Assembly: GCA_933228675.1 (NCBI GenBank)
Contig: OW121743.1
Span: 50,203,922 to 50,267,921, forward strand
Origin: Stomorhina lunata
Taxonomy: Eukaryota; Arthropoda; Insecta; Diptera; Rhiniidae
DNA length: 64,000 nucleotides
Reading direction: 5' to 3'
Below are positions 36,422-49,300 of this stretch, in pieces (position 1 is the stretch's first letter; each line of letters opens with the position of its first letter). The notes beneath the pieces are model-generated. The model worked only from the letters and a program-made list of their open reading frames with translations, did not search any database and had not been told where the DNA came from. The translations under genes and the position numbers were made by a program.

Positions 36422-37372
36422 CCCAGCAAAACTTTGGTAATGGCAAGTACTCTGATAACTGGTTACCTTGTAACGACTACAACATACCATCCGCATAAAT
36501 AATAAGTTATTACAGAAGTACTTATTTGTAAATAAGATGGTTATTTAAACTGAATGGCCCCGGTTCAAATCCCACCAAGGGCAACAATTTTTTTTAGTTT
36601 TTTTTTTTATTAAGAGAGTCTTTTTGAATGATTTTTGAATTTTAAGAACTTAAATATTATCTTCTGTAAAAAAAAATTTGTAAAACTAACTCACGTTAAT
36701 GAAAAAATACCATCATGAGTCAATTTTGATTATGTAGGGGATGTTGAATACCAAACACGATTCTAATTGGTCTTAACTTGGTAAGCCCAACTTATCTGGG
36801 TCATCCTTCATCTCAACTATGGACACACACCTCCTCATGGTATCACCCGGGGAGCTAGTTTAACACTCATTAATATTGTGAGTTAACATGTTCCGAGAGT
36901 TGTCCCATAAGATCGATAAAAATGGGTTAGGATTACGGGCTAGTAACCCTCTCTTGAAAAAAAAAAATACAATAAATAGGATAAAATTAGAATTGAAATG
37001 TCCCACTACCTAATGTTAGAGGAGGATGTCCGAAACTTCGATAGAAAGACCAAGTAGAGGAACATTTTTCAAAGCTTGGCCTATAAAATTGGAGAATATT
37101 CGCACAAGATCGAAATCAATGGAATTCTAAAATATGCTCGGACTTTTTTAAAAACTTTTACAAAAAAGAAGATTTAAACTGTTTAAGTTTTAAAATAATT
37201 TAAAAATAAGTTTTAAAATAATTACAAAAATCGTATACAAATATTTTTCCAAAAATTACAACAAAGCAAAAAAAGCAGGGAAAAACAAAGTTATTTTCAC
37301 ATAATTTTGGATCTAAAAATAAAAATTGTTTATATTAATTATAAGCTGCTAAGTTTTCAACATATTTATGAA

Positions 37373-38570
37373 CCCAGCAAAACTTTGGTAACGGCAAGTA
37401 CTCTGGTATCTGGTTACCTTGTAATGACTACAGCATACCCTCCGAATAACTAATAAGTTATTACATAAGTACTTATTTGTAATTAAAATGGTAAGTTGAA
37501 CTGAATGGCCCGGGTTCAAATCCCACCAAGAGCAACAATTTTTTTTATTTTTTTTTTTTTTTATTAAAAATGTATTTTTAAATGATTTCTGAATTTTAAA
37601 AATATAAATATTACCTTCTGTAAAAAAATTTTTGGAAAACTAACTCACGGTAATGAAAAAATACTATCATGAGTCAATTTTGATTATGAAGGCATACCTA
37701 CCTATTGGATACATACCTATTGGATACCAATCAACGGTTCTGCTTGGTCTTAACTTGGTAAGCATAGACTTATCTTGGTTATACTTTATTTCAACTGTGG
37801 ACACTGACTTCCTAGTGACATCACCAAAAGAGCTACATTACGTAGTGAGCTAACATGTACCGCGAGTTGTAAAATAAGAACTATAAAAAATGGGATGGAA
37901 AGACCAAGTAGAGGAAAAATTTTCACAACTTGGCCTATAAAATTGAAGAATATTCGCACAAGATCGAAGAAAATAGGTTGTATCTATAGGCCATTTAAGT
38001 AAGTAAGAGCCAATATTATATAAAAACTTATACAAAAGGGAAGATTTAAATTGTTTAAGTTTTAAAATAATTAAAAAACACTTCTTTTTTGTTTATTAAA
38101 TGCATTAAACATTTACAAAAAATCGTATAGAAATATGTTTCCAAAAATTACAACAAAGCAAAAAAGCAGAGAAAAACAAAGTTATTGTCACATGATTTTG
38201 GATCTAAAAATAAAAATTGTTTATATTAATTATAAGCTGCTAAGTTTTCAACATATGAAGTAGCTCGGTGGAAGAGTCTCCGCCTAGCAGTCGGAGGGTC
38301 TGGGTTCGAGCCCCCATGGGGTCATAAGAAAAAATTTGTATTTCGTTAAAAAATTTGTTTTTTAAATAAAACAACAACAAAAAAGTTGTTGTTGTTGTTG
38401 TTGTCTTCCAATTACTTACCCAAGTCATTACATTTCTGCAATTGGTAAGTACTTGCCTCCAATGACATCCCCATGTTAATGTAATGACTTAAACAATGAA
38501 TGAGTAAGTAGTTCGTGTTCAATAGTTTAACTGTTTAACTCATTATTTGGTAATGAAAAGTTTTGCTGGG
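37373..38570 (+). mobile_element. CCCAGC element, copy 5 (TSD AA), nested in copy 4
   Basis: A 1198-bp, more diverged copy with both ends CCCAGCAAAAC. Uninterrupted copies read ATGAAGTAGC at the target; here ATGAA precedes and AAGTAGC follows. AA (37371-37372, 38571-38572) is therefore a true duplication and the insertion point is known to the base. Four extra bases in the host's left flank (CATATTTATGAA) are unexplained. Internal parts are deleted relative to copy 1. Confidence 0.88.
38254..38326 (+). other. tRNA-like module of CCCAGC copy 5
   Basis: A 73-base module with A box TAGCTCGGTGG (one change from the other copies) and B box GGTTCGAGCC. Here CTCCG and CGGAG can pair as a perfect five-base anticodon stem, unlike copies 1 and 2, so this copy may be closer to the ancestral tRNA-derived form. 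Confidence 0.68.
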
Positions 38571-38879
38571 AAGTAGCTCAGTGGAAGAGTCTCTGCCTAG
38601 CAGTCGGAGGGTCTGGGTTCGAGCCCCCATGGGATCATATTTCGTTAAAAATATATGTTTTTAATAAAACAACAACAAAAAAGTTGTTGCTGTTGTTGTT
38701 GTTGTTGTTGCTTTCAAATTGCTTACCCAAGTCATTACTTTTCTGCAATTGGTAAGTACTTGCCTCCAATGACATCCCCATGTTAATGTAATGACTTAAA
38801 CAGCGAATGAGTAAGTAGTTCGTGTTCAATAGTTTAACTGTTTAACTCATAATTTGGTAATGAAAAGTTTTACTGGGTA

Positions 38880-39214
38880 CAAGGACTTTGTTTGAAATTT
38901 TTCATGTAATATAAAATGTTTAGTTACAATTTTTAACCAGAAATTACAATTAAGTCATTTTTTTTTCAGTACAGGAACACTTTCCTGTAGATTCTGATTA
39001 AAACTTGTACAATATTGTACAGTATTGGTAGTTCTGGAACACAGCTTTTGTTTGAAATTTTTCATGTAATATAAAATATTTAGTTACTTTTTTAGAGTAA
39101 AAATTTAGTTGTCAATATTTATTTTTATTTTTAAAGTAAATCACTTTATATAATACAAGCTTGATAACCCGCTACTTCGTTAGTGGTACAATTTGAATTG
39201 ACAAAGTTACAATT
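38880..39214. other. Short gap with a ~160-bp direct repeat
   Basis: TTTGAAATTTTTCATGTAAT and then ATAAAATRTTTAGTTAC occurs near 38890 and again near 39052. The last ~37 bases (39178-39214) match the complement of 58410-58446. Confidence 0.6.
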
Positions 39215-40090
39215 AACAAGTAAGAGTGTCATATTCGGCTGTGCCGAATCTTGTATACCCACCATTAAATTGTACGATAATGCAGCTAATTCAAAATGTT
39301 GACCAAATGTGGTATTGTTGGTAATATATTTGGAATAAATTCGGTTGCAGTGGTATACTTACTATAGTTCAACATTTAAAAGTATCTAAGTGGTTTCCCA
39401 AGTATTTACCTAGGACCAAATGCTGTTCCATAACCGAATATAGTTTTACATCAATAAGTTATTTCGTTGTGCCATAAACATGTTGATAGCAACACGGCAG
39501 GTTTATATATTTTGTTAGGAGTTCCTAATGCATCTACCGTGTATAAAGTCTGGACCTAACATTGATTAATAGCTATCTAATTTCGTAGATGCAATCTTAA
39601 TATACTAAATGTACCCCCAAATCTTTTTGATTGTAGATATAACAAGTAAGAGTGTTATATTCGGCTGTGCCGAATCTTATATACCCACCATCCAGTTGTA
39701 TTAAATTTAGAAACATATCTCATATATATACGAGGGTGCAGCAAATTCAAAACGTGGACCAAATTGGAAAAAAGTTGTTACGCTAGTTGGTATTGTAAGT
39801 AAAATATTTGGAATTACTTCGGTTGCAGTAGCTTTATAGTTCAACATTCAAAAGTATGTAAGTGGTTTCCCTAGTATTTATTTACTTTGAAAAAAATTCG
39901 TTATCACAACCGGGTATGGTTTTACATTAATAAGTTGTTAAATACTTTTCCTTTAGCTTAACATTTAGTTAGGATAAATAAGTTGATAGTAATACGAGTG
40001 GTCCATATATTTTGTTAGGAGGTCCTAATGCATCTACCATATACAAATCTTAATATGCTGCTTGTACCTCCGAATCTTTTTAATTGTAGA
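39215..40090 (-). mobile_element. GTCY-family A blocks, two in tandem
   Basis: Each block starts AACAAGTAAGAGTGT, followed by the hairpin TTCGGCTGTGCCGAA and TATACCCACC (39215 and about 39652). Both run through AATTCAAAAYGTKGACCAAA and TTTTGTTAGGAGKTCCTAAT to TTTTTRATTGTAGATATA. Block length is about 430-440 bp. Viewed on the minus strand these are the 3' ends of a composite element whose B part follows at 40091. Confidence 0.8.
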
Positions 40091-43000
40091 TATAAAAAGG
40101 GGATGTAATATATATATAAGAATTATAGCCAAATGTTGACCGATTGCAACAAAATTTCGCATACTGGCTGGTATTTATATAAAGCTTATTTTTGCAAAAT
40201 TTAGTGGTAATAGCTGTCATAGTTTCTAATTTAATAGCTTTTAACTGGTCCTTGCTAAATATTTTTTGGTTTCCGGGAGTGTTTTTTATATGAAAGCTAT
40301 AGTCAAATATGGACCGATTCCTATAAAATTTAATATACTGACTAATAGTTGCATAAAAGTTCTCTATACTAAATTTAGTCGTCATAGCTATTACAATTGT
40401 ATTCAATTTATCAGCATTCATGTGTTTCCCGGGGCGGGGTTATATGGGAGCTCTAACTAAATGTGAACCGATTTCGCCCATTTTCAGTACACAACTTTTG
40501 TTACATATCAGAAATACTTTTGTAAAATTTTGTCGCTCTAGCTTTTGTAGTTAAGGAGCTGTCGCGATTTTATCTGACGGACAGACGGACATAAATCTCC
40601 TTTTCTTTTTGATTTTTGTGTTTCTGTAAGTTTTTTATATGGGAGCTATGGTCAAACGGTGACCGATTGTAACAAAATTTTGCACACCGGCTGGCATTCA
40701 CATAAGACTTCCTTTTGTAAAATTTTGTTGCTGTAGCCCTTTCAGTTAAGGCGCTATCGCGCTTTTATCTAGCGGACAGACGGACATAAACCCCCTTTTC
40801 TTTTTGTATTTTTGTGTTTCCGTAAGTTTTTTATATGGGAGCTATGGTCAAGTGGTGACCGATTGTGACAAAATTTTGCACACTGGCTGGTATTTACATA
40901 AGACTTATTTGTGCTAAATTTGGTGACCAAAGCTATTACATTTTAGCATTTATTGGCATTTAAGTGAATTTCAGGTGGAATTTAGGCTGTTTCCGTTTGT
41001 TTTTTATATGGGAGCTATGGTTAAATGTGAACCGATTTCAATGAAATTTTATATGCTGCCTAGTGCTTATGTAAAACTTCTAGATACCAAATTTTGTCAT
41101 CATAGCTGTTATAATTTGTCATTTATTAGCAAATAAGCGACTGGCGTAGACGAGGTTATACGGGAGCTATGGTCAAATGTTAACCGATTTTGCCCAATTT
41201 CAATACCAAAATTTTCTCATAAATGAAGAATGTTTTTGCTAAGTTTCAGTGAGCTGGCTCCTTTCGTTTAGGCGTTATCGTGATTTCAACAGACAGACAG
41301 ACAGACGGACAGACAGACGGACAGACAGACGGACATCGCTCAATCGTCTTAGAATTTCATAAGGATTCAGAATATATATCGTTTTTGATTTTTGAGCCAA
41401 TATTAAGGAAATTACAAACGGAATGACAATCTCAATATACCCCCATTCTTTTTGATGGTGGGTATAAAAAGGGGATGTTATATATATAAGAACTATAGCC
41501 AAATGTTGACCGATATTTACAAAATTTTACATACTGGCTGGTATTAATATAAAGTTTATTTGTGCAAAATTTAGTGACCATAGCTGACATAGTTTATAAT
41601 TTAATAGCTTTTAACTGGCGTTTTTGGCATTTTAGTGGTTACCGGGAGCGGTTTTTATATGAAAGCTATGGTCAAAAGTGAACCGATTCCAATAAAATTT
41701 GACATACTAACTGAAAGTTGCATAAAACTTCTCTGTTCTTAATGTAGTAGTCATAGATTTTGAGAATTTTATTAAATTTGTTAGCATAAATGTGATTCCC
41801 GAGGCAGGGTTATATGGGAGCTCTTACTAAATGTGAACCGATTTTACCCATTTTTAGCACACAGATTCTATAATATATCGAAAATATTATTGTTAAATTT
41901 TTTCTCTCTAGCTTTTGTATTTAAGGAGCTATCGCGCTTTTCTCTGACGGAAAGACGGACACAGACCGTGTTTTCTTATTGTATTTTTGCGTTTCTGTAA
42001 GTTTTTTACATGGGAGCTATGGTCAAATAGTAGCCGATTGTAACAAAATTTTGCACACTGGCTGGCATTCATATAAGACTTTCTTTTGTAAAATTTTGTT
42101 ACTGTAGCCCTTTTCGTTAAGGCGCTATCGAGCTTTTATCTGACGGACAGACGGACATAAACCCCCTTTTCTTTTTGTATTTTTGTGTTTCCGTAAGTTT
42201 TTTCTTAGTGATGAAGAATGTTTTTGCTAAGTTTCATTGAGCTAGCTGCTTTCGTTTAGGCGTTATCGTGATTTCAACAGACAGACAGACAGACAGACGG
42301 ACAGACAGACGGACATCGCTCAATCGTCTTAGAATTTCATAAGGATTCAGAATATATATCGTTTTTGATTTTTGGGCCAATATTAAGGAAATTACAAACG
42401 GAATGACAATCTCAATATACCCCCCATTCTTTTTGATGGTGGGTATAAAAAGGGGATGTTATATATATAAGAACTATAGCCAAATGTTGACCGATGTTTA
42501 CAAAATTTTACATACTGGCTGGTATTAATATAAAGTTTATTTGTGCAAAATTTAGTGACCATAGCTGACATAGTTTATAATTTAATAGCTTTTAACTGGC
42601 GTTTTTGGCATTTTAGTGGTTACCGGGAGCGGTTTTTATATGGTCAAAAGTGGACCGATTCCAATAAAATTTGACATACTAACTGAAAGTTGCATAAAAC
42701 TTCTCTGTTCTTAATGTAGTAGTCATAGATTTTGAGAATTTTATTAAATTTGTTAGCATAAATGTGATTCCCGAGGCAGGGTTATATGGGAGCTCTTACT
42801 AAATGTGAACCGATTTTACCCATTTTTAGCACACAGATTCTATAATATATCGAAAATATTATTGTTAAATTTTTTCTCTCTAGCTTTTGTATTTAAGGAG
42901 CTATCGCGCTTTTCTCTGACGGAAAGACGGACACAGACCGTGTTTTCTTATTGTATTTTTGCGTTTCTGTAAGTTTTTTACATGGGAGCTATGGTCAAAT

Positions 43001-46000
43001 AGTAGCCGATTGTAACAAAATTTTGCACACTGGCTGGCATTCATATAAGACTTCCTTTTGTAAAATTTTGTTACTGTAGCCCTTTTCGTTAAGGCGCTAT
43101 CGAGCTTTAATCTGACGGACAGACGGACATAAACCCCCTTTTCTTTTTGTATTTTTGTGTTTCCGTAAGTTTTTTCTTAGTGATGAAGAATGTTTTTGCT
43201 AAGTTTCATTGAGCTAGCTCCTTTCGTTTAGGCGTTATCGTGATTTCAACAGACAGACAGACAGACAGACGGACAGACAGACGGACATCGCTCAATCGTC
43301 TTAGAATTTCATAAGGATTCAGAATATATATCGTTTTTGATTTTTGGGCCAATATTAAGGAAATTACAAACGGAATGACAATCTCAATATACCCCCCATT
43401 CTTTTTGATGGTGGGTATAAAAAGGGGATGTTATATATATAAGAACTATAGCCAAATGTTGACCGATGTTTACAAAATTTTACATACTGGCTGGTATTAA
43501 TATAAAGTTTATTTGTGCAAAATTTAGTGACCATAGCTGACATAGTTTATAATTTAATAGCTTTTAACTGGCGTTTTTGGCATTTTAGTGGTTACCGGGA
43601 GCGGTTTTTATATGGTCAAAAGTGGACCGATTCCAATAAAATTTGACATACTAACTGAAAGTTGCATAAAACTTCTCTGTTCTTAATGTAGTAGTCATAG
43701 ATTTTGAGAATTTTATTAAATTTGTTAGCATAAATGTGATTCCCGAGGCAGGGTTATATGGGAGCTCTTACTAAATGTGAACCGATTTTACCCATTTTTA
43801 GCACACAGATTCTATAATATATCGAAAATATTATTGTTAAATTTTTTCTCTCTAGCTTTTGTATTTAAGGAGCTATCGCGCTTTTCTCTGACGGAAAGAC
43901 GGACACAGACCGTGTTTTCTTATTGTATTTTTGCGTTTCTGTAAGTTTTTTACATGGGAGCTATGGTCAAATAGTAGCCGATTGTAACAAAATTTTGCAC
44001 ACTGGCTGGCATTCATATATGACTTCCTTTTGTAAAATTTTGTTACTGTAGCCCTTTTCGTTAAGGCGCTATCGAGCTTTAATCTGACGGACAGACGGAC
44101 ATAAACCCCCTTTTCTTTTTGTATTTTTGTGTTTCCGTAAGTTTTTTATATGGGAGCTATGGTCAAATGGTGACCGATTGTGACAAAATTTTGCACACTG
44201 GTTGGAATTGACATAAGACTTCCTCGTGCTAAATTTAGTGGTTATATCTGTTATAGTTTTAGATTTATTGGCATTTAAGTGTATTTTAGGTGAAATTTTG
44301 GCTGTTTCCGTATGTTTTTTGTATGGGAGCTATGACTAAATGTCAACCGATTTTGATGAAATTTTACACGATGCCTAGGGCTTATGCAAAACTTCTATAT
44401 ACCAAATTTTATCATCATAGCTATTATAGTTTGTCATTTATTAGCAAATAAGCGATTAGCATAGGCGAGGTTATACGGGAGCTATGGTCAAATGTTAACC
44501 GATTTTGCCCAATTTCAATACCAAAATTTTCTCAGTGATGAAGAATGTTTGTACTAAGTTTCATTGAGCTAGCTCCTTTCGTTTAGGCGTTATCGTGATT
44601 TCAACAGACAGACAGACAGACAGACAGACGGACAGACAGACGGACATCGCTCAATCGTCTTAGAATTTCATAAGGATTCAGAATATATATCAATTTTGAT
44701 TTTTGGGCCAATATTAAGGAAATTACAAACGGAATGACAATCTCAATATACCCCCCATTCTTTTTGATGGTGGGTATAAAAAGGGGATGTTATATATATA
44801 AGAACTATAGCCAAATGTTGACCGATTGTTACAAAATTTTACATACTGGCTTGTATTAATATAAAGTTCATTTGTGCAAAACTTAGTGGAAATAGCTGAC
44901 ATAGCTTATAATTTAATAGCTTTTAACTGGCGTTTGTGGCATTTTAGTGGTTACAGGGAGCGGTTTTTATATGAAAGCTATGGTTAAAAATGAACCGATT
45001 CCCATAAAATTTGACATACTGACTCAAAGTTGCATAAAACTTCTCAATTCAAAATTTAGTAGTCATAGATTATACAATTTTATTCAATTTATCAGCATAA
45101 ATGTTATTCCCGGGACAGGGTTATATAGGAGCTCTTACTAAATTTGAACCAATTTTACCTATTTTCAGTATATCAAAAATAGTTTTGCCAAATTTTGTCT
45201 CTCTAGCTCTAATAGTAAAGAAGCTATTGCGCTTTTCTCTGACGGAAAGACGGACATAAACCGTATTTTCTTTTTGTAATTTTGTGTTTCCGTAAGTTTT
45301 TTATATGGGAGCTATGGTCAAATGATGACCGATCGTAACAAAATTTTGCACACTGGCTGGCATTCATGTAAAATTTTGTGGCTGTAGCCCTTTTCGTTAA
45401 GGCGCAATCGCGCTTTTATCTGACGGACAGACGGACATAAACCATCTTTTCTTTTTGTATTTTTGTGTTTTCGTAAGTTTTTATATGGGAGCTATGGTCA
45501 AATATCAACCGATTGTAACAAAATTTTGCACACTGGCTGGTATTCACATAGAACTTTCTTTTGTAAAATTGTGTTGCTGTAGCCCTTTTCGTTAAGGCGT
45601 TATTGCGCTTTTATCTGACGGACAGACGGACATAAACCCTATTTCCTTTTTGTATTTTTGTGTTTCCGTAAGTTTTTTTATATGGGAGCTATGGTCAAAT
45701 GGTGACCGATTGTGACAAAATTTTGCACACTCGTTGGCATTGACATAAGGCCTCCACGTACTAAATTTAGTAGTTATATCTGTTATAGTTTTAATGGCAT
45801 TGAAGTGTATTTAAGGTGAAATTTTGGCTGTTTCCGTAAGTTTTTTGTATGGGAGCTATGACTAAATGTAAACCGATTTTTATGAAATTTTATATGCTGC
45901 CTTGGGCTTATGCAAAACTTCTATATACGAAATTTTATCATCATAGCTGCTATAATTTGTCATTTATTAACAAATAAGCGATTAGCCTAGACGAGGTTAT

Positions 46001-46285
46001 ATGGGAGCTATGGTCAAATGTTAACCGATTTTGCAGAATTTTAATACCAAACTTTTCTCAGAGATGAAGAATGTTTTTACTTAGTTTGAAGCTCCTAGTT
46101 TAGACGTTATCGTGATTTCAACAGACAGACGGACAGACAGACGGACATAGCTCAATTGTCTTAGAATTTCATAAGGATTTAGAATATATATCGTTTTTGA
46201 TTTTTTAGCCAATTTTAAGGAAATTACAGACGAAATTACAATCTCAATATATCCCCCATTCTTTCAGATGGTGGGTATAAAAAGT
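40091..46285 (-). mobile_element. GTCY-family B array, five head-to-tail units
   Basis: Units start at GGTATAAAAAGGGGATG-like points: about 40091, 41461, 42442, 43414 and about 44772, ending near 46280. The first, fourth and fifth are about 1.37, 1.36 and 1.5 kb; the second and third are 981 and 972 bp. Each ends with CAGACAGACGGACATCGCTC, ATTCAGAATATATATCG and GATGGTGGGTATA. Within units, ~180-bp subrepeats (TATGGGAGCTATGGTCAAAT, CACTGGCTGGYATT, GACGGACAGACGGACATAAA) are present in varying number; the fifth has an extra one near 45480. Frames inside (40266, 44947 and others) are shadows. Confidence 0.88.
41461..43413 (-). repeat. Recent tandem duplication of a deleted B unit
   Basis: Units 41461-42441 and 42442-43413 share one internal deletion, which joins CCGTAAGTTTTTT directly to CTTAGTGATGAAGAATG. 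They are nearly identical to each other. The second also lacks nine bases (around AAAGCTATG), as does the following full unit at 43414. Shared private differences show stepwise recent duplication within the array. Confidence 0.85.
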
Positions 46286-46379
46286 TACAAAATTTACCAA
46301 AATATTGTTAAAAAAAAACTCAATACTTGATATTAGTTCAAAAGATTTTCAAATATTAAAATCACAATTTATAACCTTG

Positions 46380-49300
46380 CATTTTTTCCCCGTTTAAACC
46401 CGTTTCTTATTTAACCCTTTAAATCGCAAATATACCCAAGACTTGTTAGATATTTATTGTGTTTATTGATTCCAATATAAATTAAATTTAATTATGTATT
46501 GGTTCTAAAAATACATATAGGTCAAAATAAGTACCTACCCTCCATTGGTGCCATTTTCAAAAAAGTACTTAACCCTTATGTGTATACCAAGGTACCCCGG
46601 TACCTTTAGCACTTTCATCTTAACTTTTTTAATGGAAACAGATGGTTCACAAGCCTCAAACTTCTTGAGAACTCCTAACTATTGAAATAGTTTAAATTAT
46701 TATTGCTTTTAAGCTAAAAAATTATATTGTATAGGCGCTGTGGTCCAATTTATATCTTATATACATAACCGTAGGGCAAGGTACCCGGGTACCTTCATAC
46801 ATTATATATGAAAAAACTGTAATAAAAAGTAAAATTTTATTGAAAGATAACTAAAGCAAAATTAGACAGATTAGTTATAAATATTTTATATATGAATATT
46901 TATGTAGAAACAAGATTTACACGATTTTCTTTGTTTTATACATAGTTTCGAATTTTTTTCAAATTTTATTCTTGACCCTGGTTATTAAAGAGCTAGTGAC
47001 ATCCAATTTCAACCAATATTCTAAAATATATATTTTTATCCGTTGTAACAATCATAATTTCAGTTCTGCTTATAAAAACTGCTAATATATAACAATTTAC
47101 GTAATAATTGAAAAATTATGTTTTTGTCGAAATCCTTTGATTTTAAGTCGCAGGTACGACTAAGCCGTTAAAGATATTGCTCTAGTTCTTTCTTTGTGGT
47201 AATCTGTAGGGGGTTCTAACTATAACGGGAACTTTTTTTTACTTTTTTCGATGTCGTTTAACAATCTTGCATCAAAAATGGGTATTTAAATATCCTAAAG
47301 CCTTAAAAAAGTAAAACTAGTCAAACTTTTTAAAGTTTTTTAAAAATAATAATTTTTTTTGTAGCATATGCTCAGGACATAGGATATTTTATAAAACCTT
47401 TGATAATTAGAAAAGTCTTCAACCGATTTTAAGGTTATATATCATGTATTTGGATTATTGGAGTCAAATGTAGAAAAAATGGAGGCTACATCTTCCTGTA
47501 GTACGAAACTTAATTTACTTAATACAAATTTATGGTATACATATATATTCGCCATGACTTGTATCCTTACAACCGCCACGTTGAATTCACCTTGAGATTT
47601 ACTATTTACTATAAATGAACGTGCATTGTAACTCTCAGAGTTATTTTCCGAGATCACTCATTTATTTTCTCCAAAAATGTTTGTTTACAATAATTTTTCC
47701 ATATAGGTACCCGGGTACCTTGCCATTCTCTTAAAGGTGTTTTTTTTGCCATACACATAAGGGTTAACACGCCTTTCTTATTTTTATAGCTGGAGCATTT
47801 TTTTTTTTTTGGTAACCCAATTTTATATCTTATTTGTATGGCTTATGATTTTGAATACACACGTTACAAAAGTTTTATTTTTTACCCGTTTTGCCCCTAG
47901 ATGGCCAAAATTAAAAAAATACCGAATATGTGTCTTTATATTCTTATTGCTCTATGTTAGTTTTGCTTTTATTCCCTTTTATTAAGGAGGTAATGTTACC
48001 GATTTTTCTATTAAAAAAAGTATCAAACTCTAAGTTTTATATATCTTCAATGTCAATCGGCCAGTCTATATTTATAGCTTCATTGATCTAAACAATATGT
48101 ATAGTTTAAAAATAAAACTATCTTTAAAATCTTGACCCGTTTTTGCCCTTTTCTATCCCGTAAGTCGAAAAAGTACCAAATACGTATTTGATGCCTTTTT
48201 GATGTTTATCGATTGGGGTATAAATTTTGTTTCTATATTAATCGTATTAAAGTTATAAATGGGTCAAAAAAGTATCAAAATTGCGTTTATTTCCTTATTA
48301 TTCCCTATTTGTACCTCATTTGTGAAAAGTACTATAAGCGTGTCTTTTTATTTTTAAGGTCTATTCAAATCCAAATTAAATTTTGTTTCTGTAGGTAAAA
48401 AAATACCAAAATTGTCGCGATGTTAATATTATTCAACAAGAATGACTATTCGCATTTGATCCCAAATCTGTAACATTTATTTATTTATGTAACAGACCAA
48501 TTTATTGATAAAAAGCCAAAAATTGTTTGCGGAGAAACCAAAATTCCTCGACGCTCGATTAGTTTATATAGATGTTAATTTCGGAGATAAAACTTTACTT
48601 ATTTTTCCATTTTCTACCCTATTTTAACTCCATAAATTGCCCAAAAAAGTACCAAGCACATGTTTCTTTATTTTCCTAGCAGATCCAAATCTAATTTCAA
48701 CCTTGCTTCTATCGATATTGGTTTTGGAGATATGATGTTACTAATTTCTCCCTTTTTTATCCTGTTTTACCCCATAAACGGCCGAATTTAAAAAAGTAAC
48801 GAATACTTGTCCATTAGTTTTTAGTAATGATATTAAGTCAATTTAATTTTTGTTTCTATCACTTTTGGTTAAGAAGATATTACGTTTTCGATTTTCCCCT
48901 TTCTTTTCCCAAAATAAAAAAGTGCCGAAGAAACGAAGTATCTTATCCTTCTTCAATGTGAATCGACCCGTCTATAAATTATACATTAAATAATATTCAT
49001 TGTTAAAAACAAAAAGCCTACCCTTGAATATTTTCCCGTTTTTACCCTTTTGTAATCCATTGATCGTTAAAGTATCAAATATGTTTTAAATATTTTTTAA
49101 TACTTATCGATTGTGATTTTCCCCTTTTTTCCCCCCAAATAAAAAAAGTGGCAACGAAGTGTAAATTATACATTAAATAATATTCACTGTTAAAAAACAA
49201 AAAGCCTACTCTTAACTATTTTCCCCTTTTTACCCTTTTTTATCCCTTTTATCGTAAAAATACCAAATAAGTATTAAATATTTTTTAATACTTAACGATT

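Larger units (their letters stand above)
36422..38877 (+). mobile_element. CCCAGC element, copy 4 (TSD TA), split by copy 5
   Basis: Copy 4 runs 36422-37372 and resumes at 38571-38877, flanked by TA (36420-36421, 38878-38879). Copy 5 inserted inside its tRNA-like module, between TATGAA and GTAGCTCAG. The 5' and 3' ends and the hairpin of copy 4 are otherwise intact. The 3' piece begins at the A box, and its B box is also present. Confidence 0.87.

Noticed and set aside
47442..47657. A transposase fragment in the piggyBac-type element.
   Set aside because: The 71-codon frame lacks any piggyBac motif I can recognise, and the element is far too short to be autonomous.
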